From Gelatoporia subvermispora B (lineage: Eukaryota > Basidiomycota > Agaricomycetes > Polyporales > Gelatoporiaceae), in the NCBI GenBank assembly GCA_000320605.2, contig KB445803.1, positions 192,382-256,381 on the forward strand: a DNA stretch of 64,000 nucleotides. Direction: 5' to 3'. Positions within the stretch are counted from its first letter, which is position 1. Each line of letters begins with the position of its first letter. Below, one piece after another: positions 38,900 through 51,277 of this stretch. A program made the position numbers and the translations under genes. Under the pieces are notes generated by a model. That model was not told the origin of the DNA and searched no databases. It was given only the letters and a program-made list of their open reading frames with translations.

Positions 38900-41619
38900 T
38901 GAGATTCGGCATAACGTACTTCGCGGAGCGGCCAGGTTCATGTTCGTGAGTCTTCAGTGCTTCCATCAAATCTGCAAGTCTTTTGAATGTCCGCTCCATC
39001 GCAGGTCCCGAATGCATGTAGTTGCGTTGTTGTAATATGAACATGTTCTCAAAGGTAATACGCACACGCTTGTACGATTGTATCAGAGGCGACTCCTTGA
39101 TAATGCGTTCCTTCGTACGTGTGGAGTATAGGCCGGCATAGATCCTCTGTATTAGCTGAGTTTAGTCGTATTGTAGTTGCATGTATTCTCATACCTTAGT
39201 ATATAGATTGTTATGCTCGAGCCACCAGTCTACCCCGCGGAATGCATTAGGCCGACCAGTAGGGTTGCATAGCCAGTTCATCCGGATAGTGCGTCTAATA
39301 AATGTGAGTCCTCGCATTATTGCTGAACTCTACCAACTGCTTACTTTAGCCCCGCGGGATACACAAAATAGAGATTATGTAATGTACGTAGCATGTGCGT
39401 TGCGTACTTGTGTTTCCCACATGCTTTGAAGACGAGGATCCAGGGTAAGAAACACTGCTCAACACACCCAATGTCCCCCGCATTCATCGCGCCGCTAATC
39501 TCTTCGTAGTACATGTATAGTTGTTGGCGGACTAGCACGTTTTCACGTTGTTGATCACGGTGCTCAAGTGGCTCTGACCGTTTGCGCTTCAAGTCAGAAC
39601 CTGCGACGTAGTCCTTGACAAGAGCCCTTGCTATGTCTTTCAATTGTTCCCAAGTTGGCTTTGTCTTCGCCCAATCCTCAAGACTATTAGTTGAGTACCT
39701 CCGCTTCACCTCTACCCTCCAGCAGTCCAAACGTGAGACGATCCCAACGTGTTGAATGATCTCATGCATCCGACGAAAACCAGGCTTACTGATGACTTTT
39801 CTTGTTTCTTTAGGACGTATTTTTGCTACCTCCGCCATGAGACAGGTCTTGTCCATTCGGGCAGCTTTGGGAGCAATGCACAGCTTCCAAACAGCGTCAG
39901 CACAAGCCATCTTCAGATGAAACAGGCCCATGATGAAAATGACATGCTGATATCGGCGCCAGGATGTCTTTTCTTCAGAACGAGACCGCTGCAGACCATC
40001 GATTCGCTCGCCAGTCGCCAAGTCGCCATGGACCAGAACCACGTGATCCCCGATATCCTGACGCCCCTCCATCCTGTCTTCATCGCGGCTTCCGATGTTG
40101 GCCTGTTTGAAGATATCCGTGAGTGCTTCTCCATTCCCCGCCGTGGTAGACTCATTAACGTCCATTGCACGCAGGGGGGTCTGCTTGGATTGTACTACAG
40201 GAACCTTCTCAACGCTTTCGGGCTCCCCCAAGTCGGCTTTGAACTGCCGGAAGTAGGCTGGGCCGTACGTGACCAGATCTGCAAGGAACTTCCACGCCTG
40301 AAAACGCTGGCGGCGATTCATACCCGAGTCATCCACTTCGTGTGCTCCAATGACCTGCGCAAGCTTTCGCCAGCTTGGCGTCTCAACGCCTCGATAGTTT
40401 ACAGGATTGTGAGGAGAACTCGACCATATCTGTCCACAGCAGCGCAGGTCTTCGAGCTTTACCCCGTGATCCAGCCGAAGAAGCAGACCTGATGTCATGT
40501 GGATGAGCGTGTCATGCGGTTTTTCGAGTGTGGGAGTGAGATGTTTCGCCTCATATTCGAAGTTGTCGTATACTGGGCCGGTCAAAAGGGTGCTTCCAGC
40601 TTGTTTAATATGTCTTGTGGCATCGGCTGACAAGTTCTTCACCGCGTTGTATACCGTGGAACGCGAGACAGATAGCCCGAGGCGCGATAGCAGATCGACG
40701 ACAGTCTCGGGTGTCGAACACGCATGTAGGAAGATCCCAATCATCGCCTGAAGCGCATTGCATTTCTGGTTCGTGCTCTGAATCACAATGCTCAAACAGA
40801 GAACGGTTTTCTGTAAGTTTGAATTAGCTATAACTTCAATTACATTGATAGACACATCACCATTGTTAGGACAGCTTGCCGCTGTGTTTCAATCGCAACT
40901 ATGTCTTCGTCTTCATCACCACCTTCACTCTTCGCGTCATCGTTCTCTCCAACATTGCCCTCGTTGTCGGCATCAGCATCATCCTCATTATCGCCGTCCT
41001 CCATGTCTCCAGTCTCTTCCCAGTATGCAGCATCCTCGGCATCATCGGCGTCTGACATCGACAATTCAGGCCCTCGGACCGCACTGCCATGTTCGCCATC
41101 TGTATCTTCCGAGATCGGGAGTTCGATAGTATTTGTATCCCAAGGAATGTCCATACTTGCTTGTCTGCGAGCCCGCTGCTTGCGAGCACGGCGTCTCCGA
41201 GCATGGCGTCGCGTCACAAGAGATGTATTTGCTGCGAGGAGAGTCTGAACCAATTCCCACGTAACAGGTGCGTGCATGCGCATTTTGTGTGCGAGAACGT
41301 CAAGTTCGAACTCTTTGAGCTGATCCTCTGTGGCTTTTGCAGCATTGAAATGAAGGCCCGTGTCCTTCTCCGAAAGTAATTTGATCTCCCCTCTACAAGC
41401 TCTGTTTACAAGTCTGATTGTACATAACTTGGTGAATTCATCATTCGCCATTCCATCTACAAGCCACGTCGCTAACTCTCCGCTGTTTTGCAGGTCTCCT
41501 ACGCTTGAGTTGTGGACAGAAGTTCGTGTCTGCGCCAACATCAGAAAGAACGATCTGGCTGTGAGGCCTTCCTTGTCGATCACCTTGAGAATGAGCGGCA
41601 AGGAGTTGATGGTAGGCAT
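38790..41619 (-). CDS. DUF6589-family protein, possibly transposase-like
   Basis: Four exons on the minus strand, 40861-41619, 39345-40810, 39195-39294 and 38790-39146, give an intact frame of 893 aa. Family blocks in order: NQKCNALQAMIGIFLHAC, GPVYDNFEYEAK, LRAMDVNEST, VVLVHGDLATGERIDG, FHLKMACADAVWK, a KPGFRRMHEIIQHVG block, LHNLYFVYPAGLK and RMNWLCNPTGRP. Near residue 200 there is a long Asp/Glu-rich stretch (about 41040-40900) preceded by a basic RRHARRRRARKQRARRQ patch. DUF6589 has no proven function. The conserved Asp residues in YDN, AMD and HGD could form a metal-dependent active site, which is my speculation. The start at 41619 is the first ATG after an in-frame stop upstream. An upstream exon cannot be excluded. 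Confidence 0.82.
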
Positions 41620-42491
41620 TGCTAGCAGGTCCTTGCGACGGGAGTGTGGAGGTCACACGTAGATAGCACCTTGACCTCATGTAGCTACACGAGGATTGAT
41701 ATCGTGGCATCGTGCCCAAAGTATACCTTCTGGTATGTTCTATGTCTAACTGGCTACCTGGATTCTATTGCACACAGTCACGTTCTATGAATCGTGACTT
41801 CGCGTGCTATTGGCGCCGTAACACACTTGGTTCGGCAAGGTAAAGACCTGAAACCTACACTGGGGTTTCAGAGTTCTTTCTCGTTTCCTTCGTATATTGC
41901 CACTTGCTGCCGATTCGCCCAACCTCACTGCCGTCTGGTTCTATCTCCGCTCGGAGAGATTCGGAGGGGGATATAAGCCAGCCGTCCTGTAGAGTTGTCT
42001 TCCTTCATTCACCACCCTATACTAAGAAGCACATCCAAATCTAGTAATTAACACGTGCTACCGCTCACATAATCACATTCGCACTCCGCTCTAGTATTTG
42101 TGGAAGGCAACTCTACAGCGACGGATGGTTCAAGAGCCTGGAGCTGTTGCCGGACAAATAGAGAACAAAGGACCGTTTCAAGCACTGGCGCTTACACGCT
42201 GATCTTACGGCGCTTGCAACAAGCGCCGTCGTGTCGCGAGAACGCGTCCGACCAACTCCGGGCGAGTCGCGGATGTTTGCGAGCTTGTACTCTTGCTTAC
42301 ATTAGTAACGGACATTGCTCTGTCTGTTCATCTGGATCTTTGAGTTGAACTGCTGACATCCTCTGCAACCTGAGTTCGCTGATCTCAGAGCCTTCGAGCT
42401 GCACCACGGTCGTGTCCATCGTCCCCAACTAGGACCAACCCGTCCACCGCTAGCTACAAGATCTCCGACCTGGTCCGCTTACAACAGGAGT
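41620..42491. other. Intergenic and unresolved 5' region of the Rap1-like gene
   Basis: About 870 bp. The part from about 42100 contains several overlapping open frames and GT/AG sites that could form 5' exons of the Rap1-like gene, where other Rap1 proteins often carry a BRCT domain. I could not build a convincing BRCT reading. An in-frame extension back to an acceptor near 42390 is open. Confidence 0.4.
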
Positions 42492-45400
42492 ATGCCCTAC
42501 GGGAGGTCAGTACTCTTCGTATGGGAGTGCTCGCAAGTCATCAATCCTCTGCAGGAACGAATATACACGAGAGGAGGACGAGTTCCTCGCACGTTACCTT
42601 GCTGAACAGACTCCATCCGGGGCAGGCCGAAGTGGTAACAAAGTGTACGAACAACTATGTGAGAACGTTAGTATCCCCATTCGTTCCTCTCGTGCCTATG
42701 TGCCTCATCTTCTGATCTCAGCCAAAGAAGTGGCCGCTCGCAAAGTACCACACGTGGCATTCGTGGAGGAACCGTTATAATAAGAATCAAGAGTGGTTTG
42801 AGAAGATGATCCGAAAGTATCAAAAGGATCGTGGTCTCGGGGTGACACCCTTCATGGCGACTCCGAGCAGCAAGCCTCGGAAGAATTTCACCCAGCAAGA
42901 AGACCAGGCCCTAATGGAATACATTGCTCGACACTCATCTGAGCCGAGAGGTCGGACCGGAAACAACCTGTACGTTTATTTGTGCGATAACGTAAGTTCA
43001 GCTCTACTTCACTTGCCTTCCTCATTCTGATAGATCCGCACAGACCGATAAGTTCCGCTGGGCTAAAAACCATCCGGTGCAGTCATGGAGGCAGCGATAC
43101 AAAGACAATAAGGAGGAATTCGACAAGGCCATCGCAGACTACCAAGATTCCGCGGACTTCAAGTTCGTCAAGGACATGACAGGCTTTCAGGGATCACAGG
43201 TGTCGCGTTTCTCGAGCTTCAAACCGAGGTCTCGTGCGTCAACCGGATCTCCTACGCCAAGCACCAAGACCAACGCAAAGGGGAAGGAAAGAAGGGCAGA
43301 GGTCAGACCTGAAGCGGTACCGAGCAAGAAGCGAACGAGAGATGAAATTGGAAACGATCGTGCCGATGAAGAGAGAACTCCCAAACGCACCCGTCCTGCA
43401 CATCTGCTAGTGGCGTCAAGCTCGAGAGTAGCGATAATTAGTGATAACGAAGGCAGCGAGACGGAGGACGAGGATGACGTTCCTCCGGGGTCAGACGATT
43501 ACCAAGGGGAGATCTTTGAGGAAGAGGAGAGCGAGCATGAAGCGGAGAGCGAAGCAATTATTGCTGAGGAAGAGAACGTACATGGCGAAGCACGCGATTC
43601 TGGGTACGTGATCCATGTGTCATTGATGCGTATGTTCTCATTGAGACCATACGTAGAGACGAAACAGCGGCTCCAATGCAGCCACCGTCCACACAGAGGA
43701 CACCTCAGTCTCCGTATCTACCGCTTACATATCGCGCAGCCGCGGACGATGCCACCAGATCAACTCCGAAGCCAGACCCAATCTCAGAACAACCGGAAGT
43801 CCTACCAGGGACATTGAGACGCGAACAATCTCGTGGAATAACCCCCGTTCAGGCTGAGGTAGTTGACACGGCCTCTACCCTACCCATGATGGTGGAGCCG
43901 GACTCACAGGCAGTTGCGAGGCCCAATACTCCGACCGCCAAGGCTCCAGAACGGAACGACTTCGTTCCACCCCAAGAACCTCAGGAGCACGCACCTCGTG
44001 CATCCTCCGCGGCCACTGTTGAGTATTCACAGTCCCAAGTTTGGGCACCCCCCTCGGACTTCTCGCTCGCAGCTCCCATCACATCGACCCCCAAGGCGAA
44101 CGCGCATAGACGCAAGCCGCCCAAGCGCCGAGGCGAGGATTCGGATTTCTTCGCATCCAGCCCGCCTGCGCCGTCCCAAGATACGATGCACGAGAGTGTC
44201 GGGCAGACTAGTCAGCGGATGCGAGCCCCCCCGCGTCTCATTGACGGCCCATTCATCAGCGCGTTCACCGACGCACAAGGGAGGCCGCAAATTGGTGCAT
44301 CTGGATCCGGTAGCCACCGGCGGATATCAGGGATCCCGGAAGAGGATGAAGATGACGCTGAGGGAGCGCAGTCAAGCGTACACGAGTCGCCTGTACGTGT
44401 TGGAGCACTTCAGCAGTCTTGGCCGCCGACGAGACGTAGCAAGGGGAAGGGGAAAATGGACGCCCATGCTTTCGAGCGGACAGCTTCACCACGACCGCAA
44501 CTAGTCATGAAGTCTCGCGCAGACCTGGAGCCGAAGCAAGAGCAGCAGGAAATAACACGAGTGCCACAATTCGTACCCAGGGATCACCACGCGTTCAGTC
44601 AGCCTACACAGGCACTAATCGAGGTAGCCACAGCGGCGCCTGTCCAGCAAAGGGAGCATCACCCGTTCAGCCAGCTCACGCAAGCTCTTCCTCGTGTGAA
44701 TGGTACAAGGTGCGGCTCGAAGGCTCGTTCAGCGGCCGGCTCTACAGGCCTCGATCTCGGAGTCATCGAGAAGGCGCTAGAGAAGGCAATGCCGAGCAGA
44801 AGGGAGTTACACTTCGACGAGGAGTCGATCGTCATGACGAAAGCTGCATCAACTCCTGGTCCTGCTATCCGCTCCGAGTCGCCATTCAAAGTACCAGCAG
44901 TGCCAATACGACCTTCCATCTCTGACCCGGAGTCTGTGGCCGCACGTTCAGCACAGCCGCACGCGCAGGAGCTGATCAGGCAGGCGACCGTCGTTTCCAA
45001 GTCACTCGATAAAGGGAAGCAGAAGGCAATTGAACCAATACCAACGCCAAGTGTCGCAGGTCCCAGCCGAAGACGCTCGCAAACTGCACCCGGCCATGAC
45101 AAGTCCTCCGCCGACGTCAGTTACGCTTCTCGAGGGAGCCCCCTGAGACAACATCAGTCCGCGCCTTTGTCCAAACCTAGGACCTCTGTGACTTCTCTGG
45201 ATACCAGCGTCTCCTTGCCAAAACCTCCCGCCTCCGAACACCGATCAGTACCTGCGCTGACTCTTGACGTCTGCGATTCACTGCCGGGGCACGAACGTCT
45301 GATGGCCGTCCGTGTCATGTTGCAGCGTATGGCAGAGAACCATGGCTTCTCAGAGGAAATGGCTACGACGGTTCTGTTGAATGAGCGGTCCCTGGAGAGG

Positions 45401-45964
45401 ACGGACTTTGTGCTAGGGCGGATGCGCGAGTCTGCAGAGCGCACGGCACTGGATATGTGGCAAGCCTACGATGAGGAACCTCCCCTGGACGACGAACCTC
45501 AGGTCTCATCTATGGAGTACATGTCTTCTGTCAAAATACTTCAGCGTGATGCACGGCACAGACCATCTTCACTGGCGATATCCGGTCTCAAATATACTCC
45601 AATGGTGAACCACGGCGGCGAGCCTGTGGTGTCTCCCACGTATATACCTCCTAGGAGCACCCGAGCACGCAAGCACTGGCGGCGATCGTCCGACGTCACA
45701 TCAGATAATAGCCGGACAAGCGCGAACGCGTCGACATACATGCAAACGAGCTTCGAGGCTTCACCAGCACGGCCCGAGGTCTCGCAGCCAATACAAGAAA
45801 GTGTCCGGCCTGCTCCATCTACTCCCCGTGCGACGACGCCCACATCAGAAGACGAGGTTATCGAGGCCGTGACACCCCGGGCGGTGCGAGAGCCTCGTCC
45901 GGAATCGTTGGACCTTGTAGGATGGTCAAGTAGCTTGTTGGCGAAACTTGTAGGTCATGGATAG
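42492..45964 (+). CDS. Rap1-like telomere protein with two Myb modules and Rap1 C-terminal domain
   Basis: Exons 42492-42505, 42555-42666, 42722-42991, 43044-43603 and 43657-45964 give at least 1087 aa. Two Rap1-type Myb modules follow each other: EYTREEDEFLARYLAEQ with SWRNRY, and FTQQEDQALMEYIARHS with SWRQRY. In both, GN.(V/L)Y precedes a short LC(E/D)N that ends at a phase-0 intron. A long disordered, charged and Ser/Pro-rich middle with an acidic run (DEDDVPPGSDDYQGEIFEE) follows. Near residues 850-915 there is GHERLMAVRVMLQRMAENHGFSEEM then SLERTDFVLGRMRESAE, which resembles the Rap1 C-terminal protein-interaction domain. Rap1 binds telomeres directly or through a partner and protects chromosome ends. 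The start is tentative: 42492 is the last possible ATG and upstream exons are likely. Confidence 0.74.
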
Positions 45965-46112
45965 CGACGATAAAGTAATTCAGCGTTCCCTTGGCGCCTG
46001 ATCACATGCAAGAGAATTGCCTGGGTCGTTCGGATGGCACACAAAGCCTCGTGGTGACAAGAATCGCGCGAAGAAAGGCTCGGCATTCACCCTATCCTGT
46101 ACACAGAGGTAT

Positions 46113-47128
46113 CTACTTGAAAGCTTGCGCTAACGTCTTCTTGACCTCGTCGACATCCACAGCATCTCCGTTAGTCGAATGAGAAATATCCGCATGCTTT
46201 TCCAGATCCTCGATTGTCTTCGAAGCTTTGAACTTCGCCAGCATCCATGCCTCCGTGCCAAGTTGGATCCTGAGCGGCGGATCAGGCATGCTCGCAATGT
46301 GCATCATTGCTTGTGCGGCCTTGCGATTGTTGCCGATCGCGGTGGAGTTCTCGCCCATCTTTCGGAAGAGGACACTCGGGGAGTCGGGGGAGTCGTACTT
46401 CGGATGCACGGGGTACTGCACCATCGAGCTGCGAGCCCACTCTGTTGGGAATCCTCCGGGCTCGATGATGACGCCTTTGATGTTCCAGGATGGCAGCATC
46501 TCTTTCGTGAAAGCCTCTGTAAAGCCTTCCAAAGCTAGTCGATGAGTATCGCGGTGAGCAACGCACTACACAGAGACCACAATACCGACGAACCAAATTT
46601 TCCAGCCGAATAATATGCCAACGTTGTGTTGGCGATATATCCGCCAATCGAGGATATGTTCAGAACTCGACCACCAAGTCCAGGAGGATTGATGTCTCGC
46701 ATAAACTTAATCGCCTAAGTAGTCTCTCAGCTGTAGTGCTCAAGTAGCGCAAGCGGGGCACCACGCACCTCTTTGGTGATATGGACAGGGCCCCAGAAGA
46801 GAACCTCGATCTGCTTTCTTGCCTGGTCCTCTGGGATAGCCTCAATCTCGCCCTTGAGCCCGTACCCTGCATTGTTCACTACAACGTCCAGACGTCCAAA
46901 GTGCTTCTCGGTTGCTTCGAACGCCTCGATGATCTGTGCTTCATTCGTAACGTCAAGAGGCTGCAGGAGGCGTTGGGACGTGGGATATTTCTCCGCGAGA
47001 GGTGCTAGGACCTCTGGTTTGCGTGCGGTGGCGACAGCTCTCTCTCCACGCTCCAGGACCTCCTCTAGCAGAGCCTTCCCCAGTCCTTGCGAGGAGCCAG
47101 TGACTGAAATAGTAGGATTAGATACCAT
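46113..47128 (-). CDS. Short-chain dehydrogenase/reductase (SDR family)
   Basis: Three exons on the minus strand, 46769-47128, 46594-46714 and 46113-46534, encode 300 aa. It has the classical Rossmann motif TGSSQGLG, the NNAG motif, catalytic Ser in LNISSIGG, and YYSAGK supplying the catalytic Tyr and Lys. These are the features of an NAD(P)-dependent alcohol or ketone oxidoreductase. The second intron uses donor GTTCGT and restores KFALEGFTEAF. Length is normal for the family. There is no signal peptide, so it is cytosolic or organellar. The substrate cannot be deduced. The gene ends 148 bp from the stop of the Rap1-like gene, which it faces. Confidence 0.9.
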
Positions 47129-47891
47129 ACACGATGTCAGCGATCCAGGGTTTTACGCACTGAACCAGACACGCGCGTTCTCGAACGAGTTCGACGCCAT
47201 GATCGGTGCAGCGAATGATATCCTTCATCCTGGCTGCCTCAACATCCTTATACTCACTTCCGAGGACACACTCGTCAGCGAGAGGATGCAAGACAGAAGC
47301 AAAATCTCTCTGCCGTAGGAAGTACGTAGCCCCTCGGCGTGAGCGGAAGTATTCAGTGGCGCTCGTGATCGAGATCCCGGTGTACACGTAGCTATTCGGC
47401 AGAGGCATCGCTTGGTCAGCTTTCTCGATTACATCCACTGCATTGCAAAGTCCAGCCGCAGGCTCTTTTGTGAATAACTCTACAGAAATAACGAAGACTT
47501 CCAGCCGTTTCATGGTGTCAACGACTCCCGAGCCAGCACGTGCCGCGCGATCATGCCCGTGTTATCATCCTGATGGCACTCGGGTGCTCTCTGACAGCAG
47601 TGAGCACGAGCTCATCCAGAGGACTGCATCCGAAACCGATCACTGACTGCTTCTGCTGTTGCTCTTGGGCACTTTGATTGGTGGAGACCTTTGATCAACG
47701 ACACCCAAACCCATGGTGACGACATCGGACATTTGTTACCCGCCAGCCACGGGCAAGTCAAACCGGCCCCGCCGCGGTTTCAACATGACGCAGCGACTAT
47801 GATATCCAGGGAGCGGAGCGATACCGTCGACGGGACATAGTAGCCGTAATTGCGTACACAAGGTGACACTACATGGAGACTGGAAGCAGGA
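47129..47891. other. Intergenic, only an unsupported open frame
   Basis: About 760 bp between the SDR start and the glucosidase stop. A minus-strand open frame of 131 codons (47118-47513) overlaps the SDR start codon and has no recognisable domain. Confidence 0.5.
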
Positions 47892-50800
47892 TCAATCCAC
47901 ATGCACGGTGAAGTTCTCGCTGAATGGAATATCAAGTGCCACGTCCAACACCTTCGAATCTGTATCGTGTTGGATCGCACTTTTGCCGATCATTTGCCCA
48001 TTCAGGAATACCTCCCGTGGCGCCTTCGAGACATCCAGAAAGCGTACACGAGACACCTTCACTCCTGTCGGATAGTCGAACGATCCGCGGACGTTCAGCG
48101 TGTTCCCGGAGAATGTCATAGTCACCTCCGTGGTGGCGTTCTGTGTGATCGATACGCCGTCATCCATGTATAGCGAGCCAGATGCCTCGCCTGTATTGTT
48201 CGGCGCTACGATGACCTCAAAGTCCGTCTTGCGCAATTGCGTCGTTGTCATCGCCCCCGCAGTCCGAAGCGGCAGCACGGCGCCGGAGCGAATGTACACA
48301 GGAATCGACGTCAGGTTCACGTTATCCAACATGATGTTTCTCCCATCGCCCTGGATCGGGGTCAACGTGGAAAAGTCGTAGAACGTGTCTCTCGGGAGGT
48401 ATACGCTGACAGACGTGGCATTCTCCTCAGTGACGGGGGAAACAAGAATGGAAGGACCGAAGAAGAATTGAAGGTCGATCGGAAAGGTGTTGGGATCCCG
48501 TGGGTAGATGTACCACAGTGGATTCAGCACTGGTGTTCCATCTACGCTCGCCTTATGGAAGGCTGTGTAGATGTAGTCCATGAGACGGTAACTGGTATGT
48601 TATCAGTATCAGCGGCTGAGCGAATACTGAAACCTACGCACCGAACGTCCAACGCGTTTCTGGCAGCTTGTGCTACAGTCTGCCACCTGTAGAACTCTTG
48701 ACTGATCGACGTATCGGCGTTGTGCTATGGGCGATATCAGTATAGCCTGCAGTCTCGAAGTGCACAATAACCGACGTTTCGCATGAACGGGTAGAATGCA
48801 CCAAGCATAGCCCACCGCGCGCATAGTGATTCAGTTGTGTCCTCAGCTACAACAAAATTTAGAACGTCTCAAACATTGGATATTTGAGAATTTCCTCCGC
48901 TCACCGTAGCCACAGATATCGGCACCTATCATTGGTACATGGAAGACACTGGCCATGTTCAGGATTCCCGAGATTGAGTTTCGGTAATGCTCCCAATTGC
49001 TAAAGTTATCTCCGAGCCATTTTCCGACATGTCTCCCAGCACCAGAGAATGTGGAGCGAGTGATAACCAGAGTACGTAGACCCGGACGGCGGGAGAGCAT
49101 GGCGTTATGCGTGGCAGTAGACATCATTGTCCCGTACAAATTGTCTGGGGTGGGTAACGATCAATACGGACTGATGATGAGATATACAAGAGAGCTACTC
49201 ACGGACATCGTACTCAACCATCCCGTTCGCATGTACTGCTTCCGTCTGACGCAGTGCAGAGTCATTATGGTCAATCCAGTAAGAACAGACCCATGCTTAC
49301 ATCCGATGTCTTGTTAGAAAGTGAGCCATCCGCGTTGTTGATCTCATACGGTGGAAACTGCAAATTCTCCCCTTTGTGGCTGACCCTCTTCGAAAGGTGC
49401 TCGCTAGACCCGGTGTTGCTTACGAAGATCGGTGCAGTAGGGTTAGGCGGCGAAGATGTCCGTGCAGGAGGCAGGTCTTGCTGTACGGCTTGTTCAAAAG
49501 GATCCGTGCAAGGATAGCTACAGAACTGGGTAGTGCTCAGCTGAGTGAGCTCGTATTAGCGAAAACAATGGGTACATACGCTAGATGGTTCGTTCATATC
49601 AATCCAGGCACCATCAATATCCAGACCAGTTTGGGGATCGTAGAACATGGCGAATTCGTTTGACCAGTATCTGGAGAAACGAGTCAAGAGTTTGTAGTTG
49701 CGATACCATCGACAGTCTGCATTGGACATACTCTTGTGCATCAGAATTGAACCAATCTAGTCATCTAATTTAGCATAATGTTTCATTGCGAGGACATAGC
49801 TGGCAACATGTACCCGGGAATACCGTAACGCCTAACACTATAGTGAATTTGAAGATTAAAACCTAGACAATTACTCAACTCACCAGGCCAAACTGCGCCT
49901 AGACTGAAGCTTCCGTTCGGCGCCTTCAGCCAAATGTCCAGGGCAGAGCCGCGATCGTAAGGACCGTAACCCTGATCCGGCAGGTACGCCACGGCGGGAT
50001 CGGTCATGAGTACTACAACGATTAGAGATGAGCCAGGGTCTAAAACACATGCGCTTACCGTATCTTTGGTTGTGAGAATGCAGGTAGTCCACAATCTCCC
50101 TCATCCTAGGAAGAGGGAAGTAGTCGGGATCTAAGGTGAAGACCTGGCGCTTATACATGTAGTCTGCAAATATCTCAGTCGCGCTCCTCCCGCATGTTGA
50201 CACAGGCACGTCTCCTTACCGATATCTGTCCACATTGTCTCGAGGGGGATGTTCGCGATGGAATAGTTGGAAATGACACCTGCCACATCGATGTAATCTT
50301 TCCGCATGTTAGCTCTGGAGACCTTGACGTAGTTCGATGCCACTCACTCTGGTAACCAAAGCGACATTGGTGCAGACCAAATGACCAGTACGGCGCCTCA
50401 GCAGGCGTTCCAACGATCTGCGCGTATTGTCGTGCAACTTCCGTGGGATCGCTTTCGCTTCCAGCAAGGAAGTAGAAGTCGAGCACTCCACCGATCACGT
50501 CGTACTCGAGAGTTGTCTTTCCAGGGGTAGAATCATCGATTTTGATATCCATGCCATTTGAATTAACCAAGAATATCCCATGTGTACCAGTGTCACGGTG
50601 CTCAAAATACACCGGGTGGTTACCGTACAGATTTGTCCCATTTGGAACACCATAAGCGTCTCGAGACCACAAGGTGCGCGTGTAGTTATGCGTCGGGAGC
50701 CGGAATGTGTCCGTATGTTCTCCAAGCCCGTAGAGATTGGCGTTTTGGGGCAAATCAGTCGTCAACCGTAAGTATTGTGGCTCAAAAATCAACGGGTGAG

Positions 50801-51277
50801 AGCCTGTCGTGAATAAGACCTCGCGCGTAGATGTGCGAAGAACGGAGAACGAGAACGGAGAAGCTGTGTAGTTGAACTGTATGTCAGCAGCCTGGGGTGT
50901 GAGAGCATGATCGTCGCTGGTTGGCCGAGGAAGCACAGATTCGGGGACCTCATAACGCGCCAAATTCGGATCAGTGATCTTCACATGCAGACGGGTGCCT
51001 GTAGAGTGAGATTCAGGCGCGGTCACAAATTTAGTGCAAGACAGTCAGACTCACTTGTCTCATATGTCACATTGAGCAGGAGTTCCTCAACATCGGGTCC
51101 GAACAAATCGCATGCCTTTCCACGTATACTCAGGTCGGCTAACAATGTCAACCCCTGTGTCTTGACGTTATGCAACTCGTATCCTGGACATGCATTCAGG
51201 GTCGCCTGGTCTACGGCAGTGCTGGAAGCGATTGCCACAAAGCCGAGTGTCGACGATAACAATGAGCGCAGCCTCAT
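47892..51277 (-). CDS. Secreted alpha-glucosidase, glycoside hydrolase family 31
   Basis: GH31 alpha-glucosidases release glucose from the non-reducing ends of starch- and maltose-type glucans. Fourteen exons: 51055-51277, 50348-50998, 50220-50297, 50059-50163, 49884-50012, 49814-49831, 49732-49756, 49580-49670, 49301-49525, 49203-49245, 48905-49144, 48776-48846, 48642-48724, 47892-48591. They sum to an exact 893 aa. A signal peptide ([19 protein letters not shown]) is present. The substrate-binding [13 protein letters not shown] block and the nucleophile motif WIDMNEPS (Asp near residue 434) are intact. The acid/base region is GKWLGDN, followed by GADICGYG. The C-terminal beta domains ([13 protein letters not shown] onward) are complete. 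Exons 6 and 7 are micro-exons of 18 and 25 nt, needed to read WPGVTVFPDWF. Many N-glycosylation sequons fit secretion. Confidence 0.94.

Larger units (their letters stand above)
36128..41619. mobile_element. Candidate helicase/DUF6589 two-gene cassette
   Basis: A RecQ-like helicase and a large DUF6589 protein lie tail to tail with overlapping 3' ends and no other gene between them. Both belong to families that are repeated many times in Agaricomycete genomes. That pattern, the compact convergent arrangement, and the conserved Asp-containing motifs of DUF6589 suggest a mobile or selfish unit. I could not find terminal inverted repeats or a target-site duplication by eye, so the call is an inference and the borders given are only the coding limits. 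Confidence 0.3.

Noticed and set aside
39749..40492. 247-codon open frame on the plus strand
   Set aside because: It is antisense to the conserved core of the DUF6589 gene, which has clear family motifs.
47118..47513. 131-codon minus-strand frame upstream of the SDR gene
   Set aside because: It overlaps the SDR start codon, has no domain or splice structure and is not recognisable.
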